Assembly (NCBI RefSeq): GCF_001713475.1
Contig: NZ_CP016500.1
Coordinates: 124,001 to 188,000, forward strand
Reading direction: 5' to 3'
DNA: 64,000 nucleotides
Source of the DNA: Agrobacterium sp. RAC06
GTDB lineage: Bacteria > Pseudomonadota > Alphaproteobacteria > Rhizobiales > Rhizobiaceae
Within the stretch, counting starts at the first letter, position 1. Each line of letters opens with the position of its first letter. Positions 11,640 through 20,865 of the stretch are shown here, one piece after another. A program made the position numbers and the translations under genes. The notes under the pieces were generated by a model. It saw only the letters and a program-made list of their open reading frames with translations. It was not told where the DNA came from and did not search any database.

Positions 11640-12515
11640 ATGAGCGACAACACCGCCCGCAGCTTCCGCGACAAGTGGGAGAACAACACGGACGCCTTTT
11701 ACGCGGAGACGCTGCGCGAAGGGTCGGATACCCAGCGTTGGATTCTGGAACGTAATGGGTTCTCGTCTGCGGACGCATTTGGGGCCTATCTCGCCGATCG
11801 TGGCCGCATTCTCGATGCCGGTTGCGGCAATGGCCGCGTGACTGCGTTGCTCAAGAAGCTCGCGCCGGAAAGCGCCGAGCTCGTCGGCATCGACCTAGTG
11901 GGTGCCGATGTCGCGCGCGAACATTTCAAGGACGTCGAACGCGTCCGGTTCGATACGCGTGATCTTCTGGGCGATCTCTCCGGGTTGGGAGAGTTCGACT
12001 TCATCTATTGTCAGGAAGTCTTGCATCATACCGCCGATCCGGCGCGCGCCTTTCACAATCTGCGCACCCTTCTCGCTCCCGGGGGGGAGATTGCCATTTA
12101 CGTATACAAGCAGAAGGCGCCGGCGCGGGAATTCGTGGATGACTATGTTCGCGGGAAGATCGCCGAATTGCCCTATGAAGAGGCGATGAAGCATTGTGCG
12201 CAAATCACGGAGTTCGGCAGGGCGCTAACCGAAGCCGAACTGACCGTGAAGGTTCCGCCGATCGACGTGCTCGGGATCGATTCAGGTACTTACGACGTGC
12301 AGCGCCTGATCTACCATTTCTTCGCAAAATGCTACTGGAATCCCAACATCTCCCAATCGGAGAATGTCATGGTCAACTACGATTGGTATCACCCGCAACT
12401 GGCTACTCGGCACACTCTGGGCGAGGTCGAAGAATGGTTCGAGGGGGCGGGGCTTGATATCGTGCACCGAACGGTTGATTTTTACGGGATCACGGTTCGA
12501 GGGCGCGTCCGGTGA
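11640..12515 (+). CDS. Class I SAM-dependent methyltransferase
   Basis: A 291-residue methyltransferase. Motif I is I-L-D-A-G-C-G-N-G-R, the acidic loop is L-V-G-I-D-L-V-G-A-D, and motif IV is F-D-F-I-Y-C-Q-E-V-L-H-H. ATG 11640 is chosen because AGGAG lies nine bases before it, although the frame is open further upstream to 11574. The gene ends in a GTGA overlap with the epimerase that follows. O- or N-methylation of a sugar residue is likely; small-molecule methylation cannot be excluded. Confidence 0.75.
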   Translation: MSDNTARSFRDKWENNTDAFYAETLREGSDTQRWILERNGFSSADAFGAYLADRGRILDAGCGNGRVTALLKKLAPESAELVGIDLVGADVAREHFKDVERVRFDTRDLLGDLSGLGEFDFIYCQEVLHHTADPARAFHNLRTLLAPGGEIAIYVYKQKAPAREFVDDYVRGKIAELPYEEAMKHCAQITEFGRALTEAELTVKVPPIDVLGIDSGTYDVQRLIYHFFAKCYWNPNISQSENVMVNYDWYHPQLATRHTLGEVEEWFEGAGLDIVHRTVDFYGITVRGRVR

Positions 12516-13423
12516 ATAGGCCGACTGGCGATAGCCGGCGCGCACGGACTGAGATCAAGGATGCGCGGTTGATCGTGACCGGCGCCAATGGCCTGCTCGG
12601 TCGGCAGGTCGTGAGTGCACTCGCGCCAACGAACGAGGTCGTGGCGCTGGTGCACAGATTGCCGGAGAACCCGGTAGCGGGTGTCCGCTATCAGGCGATC
12701 GATTTCTCCACCTCCTGGGACGCGGGTCTGCTTCCGGAGCGGGCGGACGGAATTGTTCATCTGGCGCAATCGGCGCATTTCCGGGATGTTCCGGCCAAGG
12801 CGCTGGAGGTTTTCCAAGTCAATATCGCGTCCACGGCGCGCCTTCTCGACTACGCCTGGCGCAAGGGTGTGTCGCGCTTTGCCTACGCATCCTCAGGCGG
12901 CATTTACGGAAGTGGCGATCCTGCCTTCCGCGAAACCTCTCCGGTCATCCAGCCGGGTACGCTAGGATACTATCTCGGCAGCAAAGTCAGTTGCGAGGCG
13001 CTGGTTTCCAGTTATGCCGCGTTCATGAAAATCATGGTGCTGCGCTTCTTCTTCATCTACGGCGCCGGCCAGAACCGCACGATGCTCATCCCGAGGCTCA
13101 TCGACAACATTCGCGAGGGCCGCCCGGTGACTATCCAGGGCGAGCGAGGGCTGCGCCTCAATCCGGTTCACGTGAGTGACGCCAGCGCTGCGGTGGTCGC
13201 TGCCCTGACGAGCGAGGCGGACGGCGTTTACAATATCGGAGGACCGCAGGTGTTGGCTCTGCGGGAGCTCTGCGCTGAGATCGAGCGGTTGACGGGCCGA
13301 TCGGCGCTTATTCACACAACGGAAGGCGTCCCCTCGGACGTGGTGGGTGATATCACACGGATGAGCCAAAATTTACACGCGCCTCTGGTTTATCCGCGCG
13401 ACGGATTGAAGGATGTGTTGTGA
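12512..13423 (+). CDS. NAD-dependent epimerase/dehydratase (extended SDR)
   Basis: A 303-residue extended short-chain dehydrogenase. It has the nucleotide motif G-A-N-G-L-L-G after ~15 leader residues, A-Y-A-S-S-G-G-I-Y-G for the serine region, and Y-Y-L-G-S-K as the catalytic Y-x-x-x-K. It starts with GTG overlapping the methyltransferase stop. Such enzymes act on nucleotide-linked sugars (4-epimerisation, 4,6-dehydration or reduction); the motifs do not choose between these. The ordinary length and full catalytic set suggest it is active. Confidence 0.8.
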   Translation: MNRPTGDSRRARTEIKDARLIVTGANGLLGRQVVSALAPTNEVVALVHRLPENPVAGVRYQAIDFSTSWDAGLLPERADGIVHLAQSAHFRDVPAKALEVFQVNIASTARLLDYAWRKGVSRFAYASSGGIYGSGDPAFRETSPVIQPGTLGYYLGSKVSCEALVSSYAAFMKIMVLRFFFIYGAGQNRTMLIPRLIDNIREGRPVTIQGERGLRLNPVHVSDASAAVVAALTSEADGVYNIGGPQVLALRELCAEIERLTGRSALIHTTEGVPSDVVGDITRMSQNLHAPLVYPRDGLKDVL

Positions 13424-13477
13424 TGAGGCGCGCCCTTTCCTGGCAGAGGCGCTTTGCCTGAGGTTTCAAACGGGCGC

Positions 13478-14659
13478 ATGACTGAACCGGTATCTTATCG
13501 TGTAGCGCATCTCCCAACGTCGGTCGGTGGCAATGCGCCTTCGCTCAGCCGCCGGTTGAATGAGATCGGTCTGCGAAGCGCGTGCTACATCTACGATGTG
13601 AACGCATTCGGGTATAAGGGAACTGTCCCCATCTGGAAGCCGGAAGACGGATCTTTGACGCGCGAACTGAAGCGATGGAAGGCGATTGTTCGCACCGCGC
13701 TGTTTTCCGACGTCGTTCACTTCAATTTCGGCGGTGGATGGGCGACGCCGGTTCCGCTTGCGCGGGCTGCCGACCGCGGGCTGGCCCGAAAGGCGAAGAG
13801 CGTCTTGGGCGGCATCTACCTGCAGATGCTTTCCGTGGTTGAACTGAACCTCTACAGGCTTTTTCGACGTCCCATGTTCGTGCATTACCAAGGAGACGAC
13901 GCGAGGCAGGGCGACGCTTGCCTGGCGCTGTTCACGGACTCGATCGCACACCACGTGGAGCCCGGCTATTATACCACCGAGACGGACGCGCTAAAGCGTC
14001 TGATGATCAAGCGCATGGAGCGCTATTGTTCGGTCGTTTATTCCGTCAACCCCGACCTGATGCACGTTCTCGGCGAAGGGGCGCGGTTCATTCCATATTG
14101 CCACATTTCTCTCGAAGATTGGCGCCCCGTGGGCGTGACGCTTGAGCAGAGACCGCTGCGGATCGGCCATGCGCCCAGCCATCGCCGCGCCAAAGGTACC
14201 GACATCATATTGGCGGCCCTGCAGGCGCTCGCGACGGAAGGTTTCGAGTTCGAACTGGTCCTTGTGGAAGGGCTGTCGAATGAGGCCGCCCGCCAGAAAT
14301 ATGAGCAGGTGGACATCATGATCGACCAGATTCATGCCGGTTGGTACGGTGGACTGGCGGTGGAGTTGATGGCCATGGCCAAGCCCGTAATGGTCTACAT
14401 TCGTGAGGATGATCTCGGGTTTATCCCTCCAGAGATGCGGGAAGATCTTCCTTTCGTGAGGACCTCTTCAGCGTCGATCAAGGAAGACCTGCGCAGGCTG
14501 CTTGCCATGCCTCGGGAAACGCTGGCGGAAATCGGCAGGAAAAGTCGCGGTTACGTCGAAACCTGGCACGATCCCCGCCGCATAGCGTTGGAGATCAAGG
14601 CTGATTATGATAATGCGCTGCGCCGGCTTGGTCTGGGTCCAAAGGTCGGCGGGGAATGA
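13478..14659 (+). CDS. Glycosyltransferase-like GT-B protein
   Basis: A 393-residue protein (ATG 13478; TTG 13454 is an in-frame alternative). It opens with V-A-H-L-P-T-S-V-G-G-N-A-P-S-L-S, a glycine-rich GT-B start, and has P-L-R-I-G-H-A-P-S-H-R-R-A-K-G-T-D as the first strand of the donor domain, then Q-I-H-A-G-W-Y-G-G-L-A-V-E-L-M-A-M-A-K-P-V. The last is a G-x-x-x-x-E pattern typical of related polysaccharide transferases. It ends 7 bases before asnB. Sugar specificity is unknown. Confidence 0.65.
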   Translation: MTEPVSYRVAHLPTSVGGNAPSLSRRLNEIGLRSACYIYDVNAFGYKGTVPIWKPEDGSLTRELKRWKAIVRTALFSDVVHFNFGGGWATPVPLARAADRGLARKAKSVLGGIYLQMLSVVELNLYRLFRRPMFVHYQGDDARQGDACLALFTDSIAHHVEPGYYTTETDALKRLMIKRMERYCSVVYSVNPDLMHVLGEGARFIPYCHISLEDWRPVGVTLEQRPLRIGHAPSHRRAKGTDIILAALQALATEGFEFELVLVEGLSNEAARQKYEQVDIMIDQIHAGWYGGLAVELMAMAKPVMVYIREDDLGFIPPEMREDLPFVRTSSASIKEDLRRLLAMPRETLAEIGRKSRGYVETWHDPRRIALEIKADYDNALRRLGLGPKVGGE

Positions 14660-14666
14660 CGAGAGC

Positions 14667-16553
14667 ATGTGCGGTATATTAGGGGTTTTCAGCCGGAACG
14701 ATTCCGGAGCGCTTGACCGTCGCGTTGCCGATGGATTGAAGGCGCTCGCGCATCGCGGCCCGGATGCCCATGACCGACGCACCGTAGCGCTGCCGACCGG
14801 CGTTTGCCATCTCGGTCATGCGCGCCTGTCCATCATCGATCTGTCATCGGCCGGCCTGCAGCCGATGGCCAGCGCTGACGGTCGCTATGTGATCGTCTTC
14901 AACGGCGAGATATACAATTACCTTGAGCTGCGGGCGGAACTGCAGACGCTTGGCTGCGGCTTCACTTCACAGTCCGACACGGAGGTTCTCCTCGCCGCCT
15001 GGGCAACCTGGGGCGAGGCCTGCCTGCCACGACTTACCGGAATGTTTGCCTTTACCGTGCTGGACCGTGAAGAGGCGACGCTGACCTGCGTGCGCGACGC
15101 CTTCGGCATAAAACCTTTCTTCTACAGTTGCAATTCCGACATGTTCTGCTTCGCGTCCGAAGCGCCCTCACTGCTGACGCTCAGGGGCACGAGGGCGGCA
15201 CTCAATCCGCAGCGCGCATATGACTATCTGGTCCACGGTGACTACGACAGCACCGAACAGACGTTCTTCGCGGGCGTCTTTCATCTTGCCCCGGGCCACC
15301 TCTTGCGCCTCAACCTGACGGAAAGGCTGGCGACCCAAGCCTGCCGTTGGTGGACGCCCGACATTGCAGAAAGCCGTGACCTTTCCTTCACCGAGGCAAC
15401 GGAGCGTGTCCGAGCCTTGTTTCTGGACAGCGTTCGTCTGCATCTGCGCAGCGACGTACCGCTTGGCGCAGCGCTGTCAGGCGGGATTGATTCCTCCGCC
15501 GTCGTCTGTGCCATGCGCCACGTCGCTCCGGACCATCCGATCCACACGTTCAGCTATGTCGCCGAAGGGACAGCGGTGAACGAGGAACCGTGGGCCGACC
15601 TGGTCAACGCACATGTCGGTGCCACGGCGCACAAAGTCACCGTGACGGCCGAGGAGCTTGTTCGCGATCTGGACGACATGATTGGCGCCCAGGGCGAGCC
15701 GTTCGGGTCGACGAGCATCTACGCGCAGTATCGTGTGTATCAGCTGGCACGGGACAACGGCATTACCGTTACGCTTGACGGGCAGGGCGCTGACGAAATG
15801 CTCGCGGGATACGACGGTTATCCCGGCCAGCGGATCGCCAGCCTGGTGGACACGGGAAATTGGGTCGGTGCGGCGCGCTTTGCGCGGGAATGGGCGGATT
15901 GGCCGGGACGCCGCCTTGGCGATGCGGCAAAGCTCGCGGCCGCAGCCATGACAGATGGGTGGCTGTACCAGGCGCTGCGCCGTGTTAGCGGGCGTGCGCC
16001 GTTGCCGGAATGGATGCACGAGGATGCGCTGTTGGATGAAGGCGTTAATCTGCGCCATCCACGGCAACGTCCTGCAGTGACTGCACGCGGACGGCGCGTG
16101 ACGGCGGAACTGGCTCATTCGCTTACTCAAAGGGGGCTGGCGAGCCTGCTGCGCCACGGCGACAGGAACTCCATGCGATTCGCCATCGAAAGTCGCGTGC
16201 CCTTCCTGACGCTCGCTCAGGCCGAGCTCATGCTGTCCCTGCCCGAATCCTACCTGATTTCCGATGCCGGGGAAACAAAAGCCGTGTTTCGCGCTGCGAT
16301 GCGCGGCATCGTTCCGGATGCCATACTGGACCGTAAGGACAAGATCGGCTTCCAGACGCCGGAAGCCGCATGGATCGGCACGATGTCTGATACGATCCGT
16401 GGCTGGCTCGCCGAGGATGTCGGCGTCAGCTTCTTTGACCAGACAGCGGCGGTGAAAGCCTTTGACGCGATCGTCGCCGGGCGCCGGCCGTTTTCGTGGC
16501 AGGCCTGGCGCTGGGTGAATTTCGTACGCTGGCATCAGCTTTTCTTGGCCTAA
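14667..16553 (+). CDS. asnB: Asparagine synthetase-type glutamine-hydrolysing amidotransferase
   Basis: ATG 14667 places the nucleophile at Cys2 (M-C-G-I-L-G-V-F), which this class needs because the initiator Met is removed. Upstream in-frame starts would bury it. The 628-residue protein has A-H-R-G-P-D, F-N-G-E-I-Y-N-Y and S-D-T-E-V-L-L in the glutaminase half. The synthetase half has the PP-loop L-S-G-G-I-D-S-S and D-G-Q-G-A-D-E-M-L-A-G-Y. AsnB homologues in O-antigen loci amidate uronic acids; this is inferred here, and ordinary asparagine synthesis is the alternative. Confidence 0.88.
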   Translation: MCGILGVFSRNDSGALDRRVADGLKALAHRGPDAHDRRTVALPTGVCHLGHARLSIIDLSSAGLQPMASADGRYVIVFNGEIYNYLELRAELQTLGCGFTSQSDTEVLLAAWATWGEACLPRLTGMFAFTVLDREEATLTCVRDAFGIKPFFYSCNSDMFCFASEAPSLLTLRGTRAALNPQRAYDYLVHGDYDSTEQTFFAGVFHLAPGHLLRLNLTERLATQACRWWTPDIAESRDLSFTEATERVRALFLDSVRLHLRSDVPLGAALSGGIDSSAVVCAMRHVAPDHPIHTFSYVAEGTAVNEEPWADLVNAHVGATAHKVTVTAEELVRDLDDMIGAQGEPFGSTSIYAQYRVYQLARDNGITVTLDGQGADEMLAGYDGYPGQRIASLVDTGNWVGAARFAREWADWPGRRLGDAAKLAAAAMTDGWLYQALRRVSGRAPLPEWMHEDALLDEGVNLRHPRQRPAVTARGRRVTAELAHSLTQRGLASLLRHGDRNSMRFAIESRVPFLTLAQAELMLSLPESYLISDAGETKAVFRAAMRGIVPDAILDRKDKIGFQTPEAAWIGTMSDTIRGWLAEDVGVSFFDQTAAVKAFDAIVAGRRPFSWQAWRWVNFVRWHQLFLA

Positions 16554-16568
16554 CCTTTAGGACAACCC

Positions 16569-17696
16569 TTGCAAAAGGTTCTCATCATCTCATTTTCGCC
16601 GATCCGCAACGATCCCCGTGTCATGCGGCAGATCCGGCTGCTGGAGTCTCAGTATGACCTGACAGTGCTGGGCTTTGGCGAAAAGCCGGATGCACGCTGC
16701 ACCTTTATCCCGGTGCGCAAAAAAACACTCGGCCCCGCAGCGAAATTTCTGCGGGGGGTGGGGCTGTTCCTGGGCGCGCACGAGACCTATTATTGGGCTC
16801 AGGGGCATGTCCGCGCTGCCGCAGAGTTGCTGCGTGAGACGGATGCCGATCTCATCCTTGCAAATGACCTGTCCGCGCTACCGCTAGCCCTGAAATACGC
16901 GCGGGGAAGACCTGTCATTTACGATGCGCACGAATATGCGCCCGGAGAATATGCTGACGCGTTGAAGTGGAGGCTTACGCTTGGCCGCATGAACCGGGCG
17001 TTCTGCGCAAAATATCTGAAGCAGACCTCTTCGATGCTGACCGTCTGCCAAGGCATTGCGGACGAATATGCGCGACACTACGCCGTTCGTCCCAAAGTCG
17101 TCCATAACGCCCCTTCGCTGCAGCATCTGAGCCCGGCGCCCCTGCGAGAGGGGGCGATCAGGATGATCCATCACGGAGTGGCCAGCAGCGTCCGGAAGCT
17201 GGAGCAGATGATCGAAATCCTGAATAAGCTGGATGACCGCTTTTCGCTGGATCTGATGCTTGTCGAGGAAGATCCCGGCTATATGGAACATCTTCGGCAG
17301 CTCGCGGCTTCCAATTCGCGCATTCGGTTTGTCGCTCCGGTACCGATGCCGCAGATCTGCCAGCGCATCAACGATTACGACGTAGGGCTCTATCTGCTGC
17401 CGCCCGACAACTTCAATCACCAACACGCCCTGCCGAACAAATTCTTCGAGTTCGTTCAGGCGCGTCTGGCCGTCGCGATCGGCCCATCTCCCGAGATGGC
17501 CGCCCTCGTCCATCGTCATGGCTGCGGCATCGTGGCTGATTCATTCGAGCCAGCTGCGCTTGTCCGGGCGCTTTCCGCTCTCGACGCGCGTTCCCTGGCG
17601 GCGCTGAAGCTGGCGTCGGACGCGGCGGCGCAACTCTTGTGTTTCGAGCATGAAGGCAAGGTTATCGAGGACGAGATCAGGGCGCTGTTGAAATGA
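16569..17696 (+). CDS. Glycosyltransferase family 4
   Basis: A 375-residue protein starting at TTG 16569 (L-Q-K-V-L-I-I-S-F-S-P-I-R-N-D-P-R-V), a start pattern shared by GT4 members whose acceptor loop is N-D-P-R-V. Later come V-I-Y-D-A-H-E-Y-A-P, I-R-M-I-H-H-G and N-K-F-F-E-F-V-Q-A-R-L-A-V-A, the donor-side motif. It is followed after 45 bases by a second enzyme of the same sub-type (R-D-D-V-R-V, F-D-A-H-E-D), so the two probably act in sequence or arose by duplication. Confidence 0.8.
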   Translation: MQKVLIISFSPIRNDPRVMRQIRLLESQYDLTVLGFGEKPDARCTFIPVRKKTLGPAAKFLRGVGLFLGAHETYYWAQGHVRAAAELLRETDADLILANDLSALPLALKYARGRPVIYDAHEYAPGEYADALKWRLTLGRMNRAFCAKYLKQTSSMLTVCQGIADEYARHYAVRPKVVHNAPSLQHLSPAPLREGAIRMIHHGVASSVRKLEQMIEILNKLDDRFSLDLMLVEEDPGYMEHLRQLAASNSRIRFVAPVPMPQICQRINDYDVGLYLLPPDNFNHQHALPNKFFEFVQARLAVAIGPSPEMAALVHRHGCGIVADSFEPAALVRALSALDARSLAALKLASDAAAQLLCFEHEGKVIEDEIRALLK

Positions 17697-17741
17697 ACGT
17701 CGTGCCCTCATCAAGGGTGGAGTAATGGACGGGAGGTAGCC

Positions 17742-18854
17742 ATGCGTGTTGCTCACATGACATCGGCGCATTCGCGCGATGACGTCAGGGTTTTCCTCAA
17801 GGAATGCCGCTCTCTGGCGGGAGCGGGCCATGATGTCACGCTCATTGTCGCCGATGGTCTGGGCGATGACGTTTGTTCGCAGGTGGCGATCCGCGACGCG
17901 GGTGCGTCTTCCGGGCGCGCAAACCGCATGCTGGGCGCGCCGCGGCGGGTCTACCGCCTGGCGGTCGAAGCCGACGCCGACGTCTATCATCTGCACGACC
18001 CGGAGTTGCTTCCATTATGTCCCCTGCTAAAACGCCGGGGCAAGCGTGTCATCTTCGATGCTCATGAGGATGTACCCAAACAAATCCTGGGCAAACATTA
18101 TCTTCCGCGGATGCTCCGCGGTTCCATCGCGGGGTCGTTCGCGATCTTTGAGCGGTTCATATGCCGCTACACGGACGGTATCATCGCCGCCACGCCGACC
18201 ATTCGTGAAAAATTCCAGGCGTTTCATTCGCATGTCGAAGACGTGAACAATTTTCCGCTTGTGGGGGAACTTGACCCGCCGAAGCAGCACAAGCTTTCGG
18301 GAACAGGCGTCTGCTACATCGGCAGCATTGCCGGCATCCGAGGAATCCGCGAAGTCGTACGCGCGCTCGAGTTGAGCCGGTCTGACGCGCATTTGCTTCT
18401 GGCGGGGGGGTTCGCAGAAACGGACACGGAAGCCGAAGTGAGGGCCGCGGCCGGCTGGTGCAAGGTTGAATATTTGGGCATCCTCGGCCGCGAAGGTGTG
18501 AAGGAAGTGCTGGCCGGCTCGGTCGCGGGGCTGGTGACGCTCTATCCCACGGCGAATTATCTGGATTCGCTTCCTATCAAGATGTTTGAATATATGGCTG
18601 CGGGGATTCCCGTGATTGCCTCCAATTTTCCGCTTTGGCGTGAGATCGTTGACGGCAATCATTGCGGCGTCTGTGTGGATCCAAAGGATCCTGCTGCAAT
18701 TGCCGCTGCCATCGACGATTTTGTTCTCGATCCGGTGCGCGCCAGCGCCATGGGTGACAACGGGCGCCGGGCCGTCCTCGGTCGATACAATTGGGATAGG
18801 GAAGAGAGCAAGTTGCTGGCGTTTTACGGTCGGTTGGAGGCTGCCGGAGCATGA
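17742..18854 (+). CDS. Glycosyltransferase family 4
   Basis: A 370-residue protein whose ATG is preceded by GGGAGG. It has S-R-D-D-V-R-V-F at the N-terminus, Y-H-L-H-D-P-E-L-L and I-F-D-A-H-E-D-V-P in the acceptor domain. The donor domain has G-V-C-Y-I-G-S-I-A-G-I-R-G, Y-P-T-A-N-Y-L-D-S-L-P-I-K-M-F-E-Y-M-A-A-G-I-P-V-I-A. These are full GT4 motifs of the WbnK/WbpH-like kind. It overlaps the 2-epimerase by ATGA, so both are made together. That pairing suggests a ManNAc-type or GlcNAc-derived donor, which is inference. Confidence 0.82.
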   Translation: MRVAHMTSAHSRDDVRVFLKECRSLAGAGHDVTLIVADGLGDDVCSQVAIRDAGASSGRANRMLGAPRRVYRLAVEADADVYHLHDPELLPLCPLLKRRGKRVIFDAHEDVPKQILGKHYLPRMLRGSIAGSFAIFERFICRYTDGIIAATPTIREKFQAFHSHVEDVNNFPLVGELDPPKQHKLSGTGVCYIGSIAGIRGIREVVRALELSRSDAHLLLAGGFAETDTEAEVRAAAGWCKVEYLGILGREGVKEVLAGSVAGLVTLYPTANYLDSLPIKMFEYMAAGIPVIASNFPLWREIVDGNHCGVCVDPKDPAAIAAAIDDFVLDPVRASAMGDNGRRAVLGRYNWDREESKLLAFYGRLEAAGA

Positions 18855-19945
18855 AAAAAATCGTCACCATTCTCGGCGCGCGACCGCAGTTTGTAAAGGC
18901 CGGCGTCGTGTCACAGGCGCTAGTTCGCTCCGGCGAGTTCACCGAAGTGCTTGTACACACCGGACAGCATTTCCATCCGAACATGTCGGACGTGTTCTTT
19001 TCGGAACTCGGGCTGTCGCAGCCGGCGTACAATCTCGGGATTCATGGAGGCGGCCATGGTTCTATGACGGGGAAGATGCTTGCCGCCCTGGAAGAGGTAT
19101 TGATTCGCGAGCGGCCGGATATTGTGCTCGTCTACGGTGATACCAATTCCACCCTAGCTGGTGCCCTTGCAGCAGCCAAGTTGCATATTCCGGTGGCTCA
19201 TGTCGAAGCAGGATTGCGCAGCTTCAACATGGCCATGCCGGAAGAGGTCAACCGCATCTTGACCGATCGCGTGTCCACCTGGTTGTTCGCACCGGGCGAA
19301 GCGGCGGCGGAAAACCTGCGTCGGGAAGGCATGCCGGAGGCATCGATCCATGTCGTCGGCGACGTCATGTACGATGTCGCTTTGCAGTTTTCCGAGAAGA
19401 TCGACGCTTCGGGACGGCAGTTGGCCCGCCTGGGCTTGCAGCAAGGCGGCTATGTCCTGGCGACCATCCATCGTGCCGAAAACACCGACGACGAGAAAAG
19501 GCTTCTGACGATCGCAAGCGCTTTCGAGATGATGGCCGCGCAACGCCCTGTGGTTTGGCCGCTGCACCCGCGCACGAGAGCTGTGCTGTCTAGGTTGGGT
19601 CGGCTGGACGAAATCTCGCGGCGCCTGCATGTGCTGGAGCCGATCGGTTATCTCGACATGATCCAGCTCGAGAAATACGCCTCTCTCATCGCGACCGATT
19701 CCGGCGGCGTGCAGAAGGAGGCCTACTTCTACGGCGTACCCTGTGTGACGCTGCGGAACGAAACCGAATGGAGCGAGCTAATCTCTTCGGGCTGGAATCG
19801 TCTCGTTTTGGCCAATGATCCAGCAATGATCGTTGAAGAAATGGGTAAGGCAATGCAATCAAGGGGCAACGCGTTGAGTCTTTTCGGAGATGGCAAGGCC
19901 GCTGACATAATTGTTGATCGAATTAGGGTAAAAGGCGGAGGTTAA
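18851..19945 (+). CDS. wecB: UDP-N-acetylglucosamine 2-epimerase (non-hydrolysing)
   Basis: A 364-residue enzyme of normal family length with the defining motifs in order: G-A-R-P-Q-F-V-K, H-T-G-Q-H-F, Y-G-D-T-N-S-T-L-A-G, H-V-E-A-G-L-R-S-F, M-P-E-E-V-N-R and D-S-G-G-V-Q-K-E-A. It makes UDP-ManNAc or a related 2-epimer for the glycan. The start overlaps the previous gene (ATGA). The family also includes WbpI-like enzymes acting on diacetamido uronic acids, which would fit the amidotransferases of this locus; sequence alone does not decide. Confidence 0.92.
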   Translation: MKKIVTILGARPQFVKAGVVSQALVRSGEFTEVLVHTGQHFHPNMSDVFFSELGLSQPAYNLGIHGGGHGSMTGKMLAALEEVLIRERPDIVLVYGDTNSTLAGALAAAKLHIPVAHVEAGLRSFNMAMPEEVNRILTDRVSTWLFAPGEAAAENLRREGMPEASIHVVGDVMYDVALQFSEKIDASGRQLARLGLQQGGYVLATIHRAENTDDEKRLLTIASAFEMMAAQRPVVWPLHPRTRAVLSRLGRLDEISRRLHVLEPIGYLDMIQLEKYASLIATDSGGVQKEAYFYGVPCVTLRNETEWSELISSGWNRLVLANDPAMIVEEMGKAMQSRGNALSLFGDGKAADIIVDRIRVKGGG

Positions 19946-19999
19946 TGCCTAACCTCGGTAAATTCATGCACGAGAAGAAGAAACACCCGACGGGTTGAC

Positions 20000-20797
20000 G
20001 TGACAGCCCTACTGGATGGAGGAATATGGGGCTATGCGCTTAGCTGGTTGCAAAAAATCTGCGCGATTTATCTTCTGGTCGTAGGTGTGTATCGGCGCAA
20101 GATCTGGATGTCGGTGTTTGCGCTCATCATATTGCTGTTTCTCTTCGGGGTTCTGGCTCAGAAATCGATCCTGTTCGCCGCAGTGGTCGCGCTTGGAATC
20201 TTGGCGACGTGGTGGCTTGTTGAAGTTGGCTCGGCGATCGCTCTGGCGTTGGTCGCTCTTTTGCTGGTGGTTTTAGATGTCGGTTATTTCGCCTTCGGGT
20301 CGACAGATCTGTATCTCAGCATTTTCACGAGACGGCTTTTCTTCGTTCCTGCCCGCCTTGATTTCGTATATTTTCATTTCTTCGCCGATAAGGCGCCGCT
20401 CTACTTCTCGAACGGCTTTATGCGGTCTCTTCTGACGTACCCCTTTGACAAGAATCACACCCTTCTGATCGGGGAGTTTGCCAAGATCGGAGGCGAAGGT
20501 ACCGCTGCAAACAATGGCTTTCTCGCGACGGGCTACATGCAGCTCGGCTGGGCGGGAACTGTGATCTACCCGGTCATCGTTGCGGCCCTGTGTTGGCTTG
20601 CGAAGGTGCTTTCGAAGGGAAATTCGCTCAAGCATGTCGCTGCTGTTTGTTTCTATCCGTTCGCCTCCCTGTTCACCAGCGCCGATCTGCCGACGTCCAT
20701 CCTGACGCACGGTATCGGCTTGTTGCTTTGCCTGTTGTGGCTTGACAGTTGGGGGCTGCGCGCCCATGGCTCAACGAATGGCCATTCGATTAAATAA
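20000..20797 (+). CDS. Membrane protein resembling the C-terminal half of an oligosaccharide repeat-unit polymerase
   Basis: The 265-residue frame has about seven hydrophobic segments. A central loop (residues ~100-180) holds A-N-N-G-F-L-A-T-G-Y-M-Q-L-G-W-A-G, which is like the late periplasmic loop and following helix of Wzy-type polymerases. That family is usually 400 or more residues, so roughly the first 150 appear to be missing. The frame stays open back to 19946 but that stretch is not membrane-like. GTG 20000 has no clear ribosome site. This may be a 5'-deleted polymerase rather than an intact gene. Confidence 0.5.
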   Translation: MTALLDGGIWGYALSWLQKICAIYLLVVGVYRRKIWMSVFALIILLFLFGVLAQKSILFAAVVALGILATWWLVEVGSAIALALVALLLVVLDVGYFAFGSTDLYLSIFTRRLFFVPARLDFVYFHFFADKAPLYFSNGFMRSLLTYPFDKNHTLLIGEFAKIGGEGTAANNGFLATGYMQLGWAGTVIYPVIVAALCWLAKVLSKGNSLKHVAAVCFYPFASLFTSADLPTSILTHGIGLLLCLLWLDSWGLRAHGSTNGHSIK

Positions 20798-20865
20798 CAT
20801 CGCGACCCGGCGTTCATGGCCCGTCGCATTGCCGGCGTTGGCGCCGGTGGGAGTAGCTGACTGAA

